From the NCBI GenBank assembly GCA_031002005.1, contig CM061920.1:114566095-114630094 (forward strand): DNA of 64,000 bases. The letters are read 5' to 3'. Positions 62,476 to 64,000 of the stretch are shown in pieces; positions within the stretch are counted from its first letter, which is position 1, and each line of letters begins with the position of its first letter. Source of the stretch: Vandiemenella viatica (taxonomy: Eukaryota; Arthropoda; Insecta; Orthoptera; Morabidae). Under the pieces are notes generated by a model that was not told the origin of the DNA, did no database searches, and worked only from the letters and a program-made list of their open reading frames with translations. Made by a program: the position numbers and the translations under genes.

Positions 62476-62891
62476 TTTAATACTATTAAACAATTTTTTT
62501 TTTTTTTTTAAACAGAAAGTAAATGTTTTTTGTAAGATTTATGATTGTTTTATTTAGTGTATCTGCTTATTTTATATTTAAATAATTTATGAAAGGGCGT
62601 AATTTCAATGTTTGCCCTAGGCGCCATTTTCGATTGGTACGCTTCTGAGACGATGCAAATACGTATCCCAGTCTTCCTTGGCGTTATTAAACGGTGGAAA
62701 AGCTGGAAGACGAATGTGCTATTTTATAGAGGCCTGGACTGATTTATTCCTCTGCGCTAACAGTTTTTCAACTATTACCTGGAGCGACTGCTGTTGCAAC
62801 ACTGCTGCTGTGGTTGCTCCAGAAGAAGAGTCACCACGTCCATGATTACTGTTGATTACATTTTTTCCCGTCGTTCTCAGTTTGCTGTATC

Positions 62892-63199
62892 TGCCCGCCG
62901 GCCGTAGAGGAAAACACGAGCGGACCAGCGGTCGTCCTGAGAGCAGACAAGCAAGCCGTGGGTAGAGACGATCAAGGAAGTGGCAACCCACGACTACAGA
63001 AGGAAATAAACGACGACCAACAACTCCTCAGAGCCAACCGAGCAGAGAACTAAGACGAGAAAGATCAAATCAATAATAAGAGGCACAGAGTCTAAAGAGA
63101 AAACTAAACGGATAACCAAGACGAGGAAGATCAGCAAGGGATGTACTGCGTGACGGCAACGATACTGAGCTTCAACGAATACCAGTACTGATTTGGTAT
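62892..63199 (-). repeat. LTR of gypsy family X, second copy (R/U5 side)
   Basis: Aligns with 39216-39431: shared GCCGGCCGTAGAGG, GAGACGATCA, ACGACTACAGAAGGAAA and GAATACCAGTACTG, with an extra 100 bp or so in this copy. Interrupted at 63199 by LINE L at the position equivalent to the element K insertion. Confidence 0.72.
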
Positions 63200-64000
63200 T
63201 TTTTTTTTTTTTAAATTTGTTATTTAACTTCTAGGCTGACAGCGGGTGACGCCCGCTCTTCAGCTTAAATTTTTTTCTATACAACTGGTCTTTTTGTTAT
63301 TACTTAGCATTCTTACAATGGTTTACAATTTATTTTGAGTATTTTACAATACATATTTAAGTAGAACTTTTTTAAAAAAAATTGTAAATGTGATTATTAT
63401 TTTTAAAACATTTTGAATTGATTTTAAAGATTATCGGATAGTTCCATAGTAGTATTATTTAATCTGGTATTTCTTTTTTTCTTTGCCTGGGAATTGTGTT
63501 TGAAATGATGGGTATTTTTTCTGGGCAGATAGGTTGGTAGGGTATAGGAAGGCTATTTCTATTTTTTAATGTGTGTAGTGCGTAAAGGGGAAGTGCTGGT
63601 GGTATATATTTGTGGTATGGTTTTAGTGTGTCCGAGGAAGAGGAGGAGGTGTAGAAAGGATATTTTGTCGTACAGAGTGTGGTTTAGGAAGGATAGACGG
63701 ATTCTGTAGGCGAGGCGGAGTGCATGGCACTCTATTATTTGCAGTGCCTTGTAATGGGCTGGGCGTGCGGATATCCAAGCGCTGTTGGCGTTTGTTAAGA
63801 TAGGTCTAATTATTATTTTGTTAGTGTTGAGTACTATGTCGGCGTTTATAACCCACCTGTGTCCTGTCAGTCTGTTTATCAGAGATTTAGCTTTATCTTT
63901 GATCGTCTTTAGGTGGGCGGTCCAAGTGAGCTGGTGGTCCAGCGTCAATCCCAGATATTTTACCATTTTTGTTAGATTGATATGTTTGCCGTAGACTGTA
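63200..64000 (-). mobile_element. LINE L, 3' end, runs off the window
   Basis: Starts (3' end) at a T-run (63199-63211), the complement of a poly-A tail. The 3' UTR has the hairpin AGCGGGTGACGCCCGCT. The target site is CAGTACTGATTTGGTAT, equivalent to CAGTACTGGCTTTGGTAG used by element K. The 5' end is outside the window. Confidence 0.75.
63559..63966 (-). CDS. ORF2 C-terminus of LINE L
   Basis: The open frame reads MVKYLGLTLDHQLTWTAHLK, SLINRLTGHRWVINADIVLN, KIIIRPILTNANSAWISARP and ALQIIECHALRLAYRIRLSF, the region after the RT palm in Jockey/I-type ORF2 (VKYLGxxLDxxLTW; IRPI; LQxxxxxxLR). Stop at 63559. Open to its upstream limit here; the remainder is beyond the window. A different family from A, F and K. 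Confidence 0.78.
   Translation of the reverse strand: MVKYLGLTLDHQLTWTAHLKTIKDKAKSLINRLTGHRWVINADIVLNTNKIIIRPILTNANSAWISARPAHYKALQIIECHALRLAYRIRLSFLNHTLYDKISFLHLLLFLGHTKTIPQIYTTSTSPLRTTHIKK

Larger units (their letters stand above)
58774..62647 (+). mobile_element. hAT transposon (ZMYM-like), decayed, inserted in gypsy gag
   Basis: The left end is CAGTGGCGTACCTAGGGTGG, and the complement of the right end is CAGAAGCGTACCAATCG. Flanks ATACGATG (58766-58773) and AGACGATG (62648-62655) match at 7 of 8. The gag reading YLHR continues across the insertion point. 3874 bp with a transposase relic on the plus strand. Confidence 0.82.
56090..62880 (-). mobile_element. Gypsy family X, second copy, interrupted by two hAT elements
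   Basis: On the minus strand: LTR (62892 on), gag N-terminus (62660-62870), [hAT 58774-62647], rest of gag (58145-58770), protease (about 57850-57930), RT (56946-57440), RNase H (56733-56880), [hAT MITE 56552-56732], integrase zinc-binding region (56100-56540), broken at about 56090. The LTR matches the copy at 39216-48638. Catalytic residues of protease and RT are mutated, so it is long dead. Confidence 0.75.

Overview
This window looks like repeat-dense intergenic DNA from an arthropod, most likely an insect. I could not support a single host gene. Nearly everything recognisable is a transposable element: Ty3/gypsy LTR elements, Jockey-clade and CR1/L2-like LINEs, a Penelope-like fragment, Tc1, piggyBac, P-superfamily, hAT, Mutator-like, a putative PIF/Harbinger-like MITE, and tRNA-derived SINEs. 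The Tc1 family and the CsRn1-type gypsy fit an insect with a large genome (an inference; I cannot name the species). The 1000-N run at 34892-35891 is an assembly gap of arbitrary length.

Layout. 1-4350: minus-strand CsRn1-type gypsy inserted in a decayed transposase-like gene (4352-5640), which also carries a 380-bp MITE. 5.9-9.7 kb: a small inverted-repeat insertion, a LINE RT remnant and a decayed LTR-element remnant. 9745-12796: a P-superfamily element with a THAP exon, carrying a nested piggyBac (10205-11769). 14.6-15.6 kb: Penelope RT fragment split by a SINE and followed by a Tc1 end. 15.8-34.9 kb: about 19 kb of plus-strand non-LTR elements: ORF1-only ('half-LINE') copies, two related Jockey elements (18201-23247 and a short derivative 23275-24301), an apparently intact Jockey element (25445-30331) and the 5' part of another LINE. 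Three elements in the right half sit at copies of one 8-bp sequence, AGGAGACT.

35.9-38.7 kb: a CR1-like RT gene split by a second P-superfamily copy (36555-38138, perfect 8-bp target duplication) and a SINE. 39.2-49.2 kb: one gypsy LTR interrupted by two full-length Jockey elements in opposite orientations (39432-43889 minus, 43931-48491 plus), each with a target duplication, followed by the end of that gypsy's integrase and a different LTR (49210-49897). 50-55 kb: RT scrap, SINEs, a hAT MITE and a Mutator-like element whose ends are arrays of a 15-16 bp repeat. 56-64 kb: a second copy of the interrupted gypsy, carrying a hAT MITE, a 3.9-kb ZMYM-like hAT element, and a LINE inserted into its LTR at the same position as in the first copy.

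Only the Jockey element at 25445-30331 has both ORFs open. The element at 43931-48491 is nearly intact apart from frame changes at two A-runs. Most boundaries were fixed by target-site duplications and by restored reading across the insertion point, so the order of nesting can be read directly.
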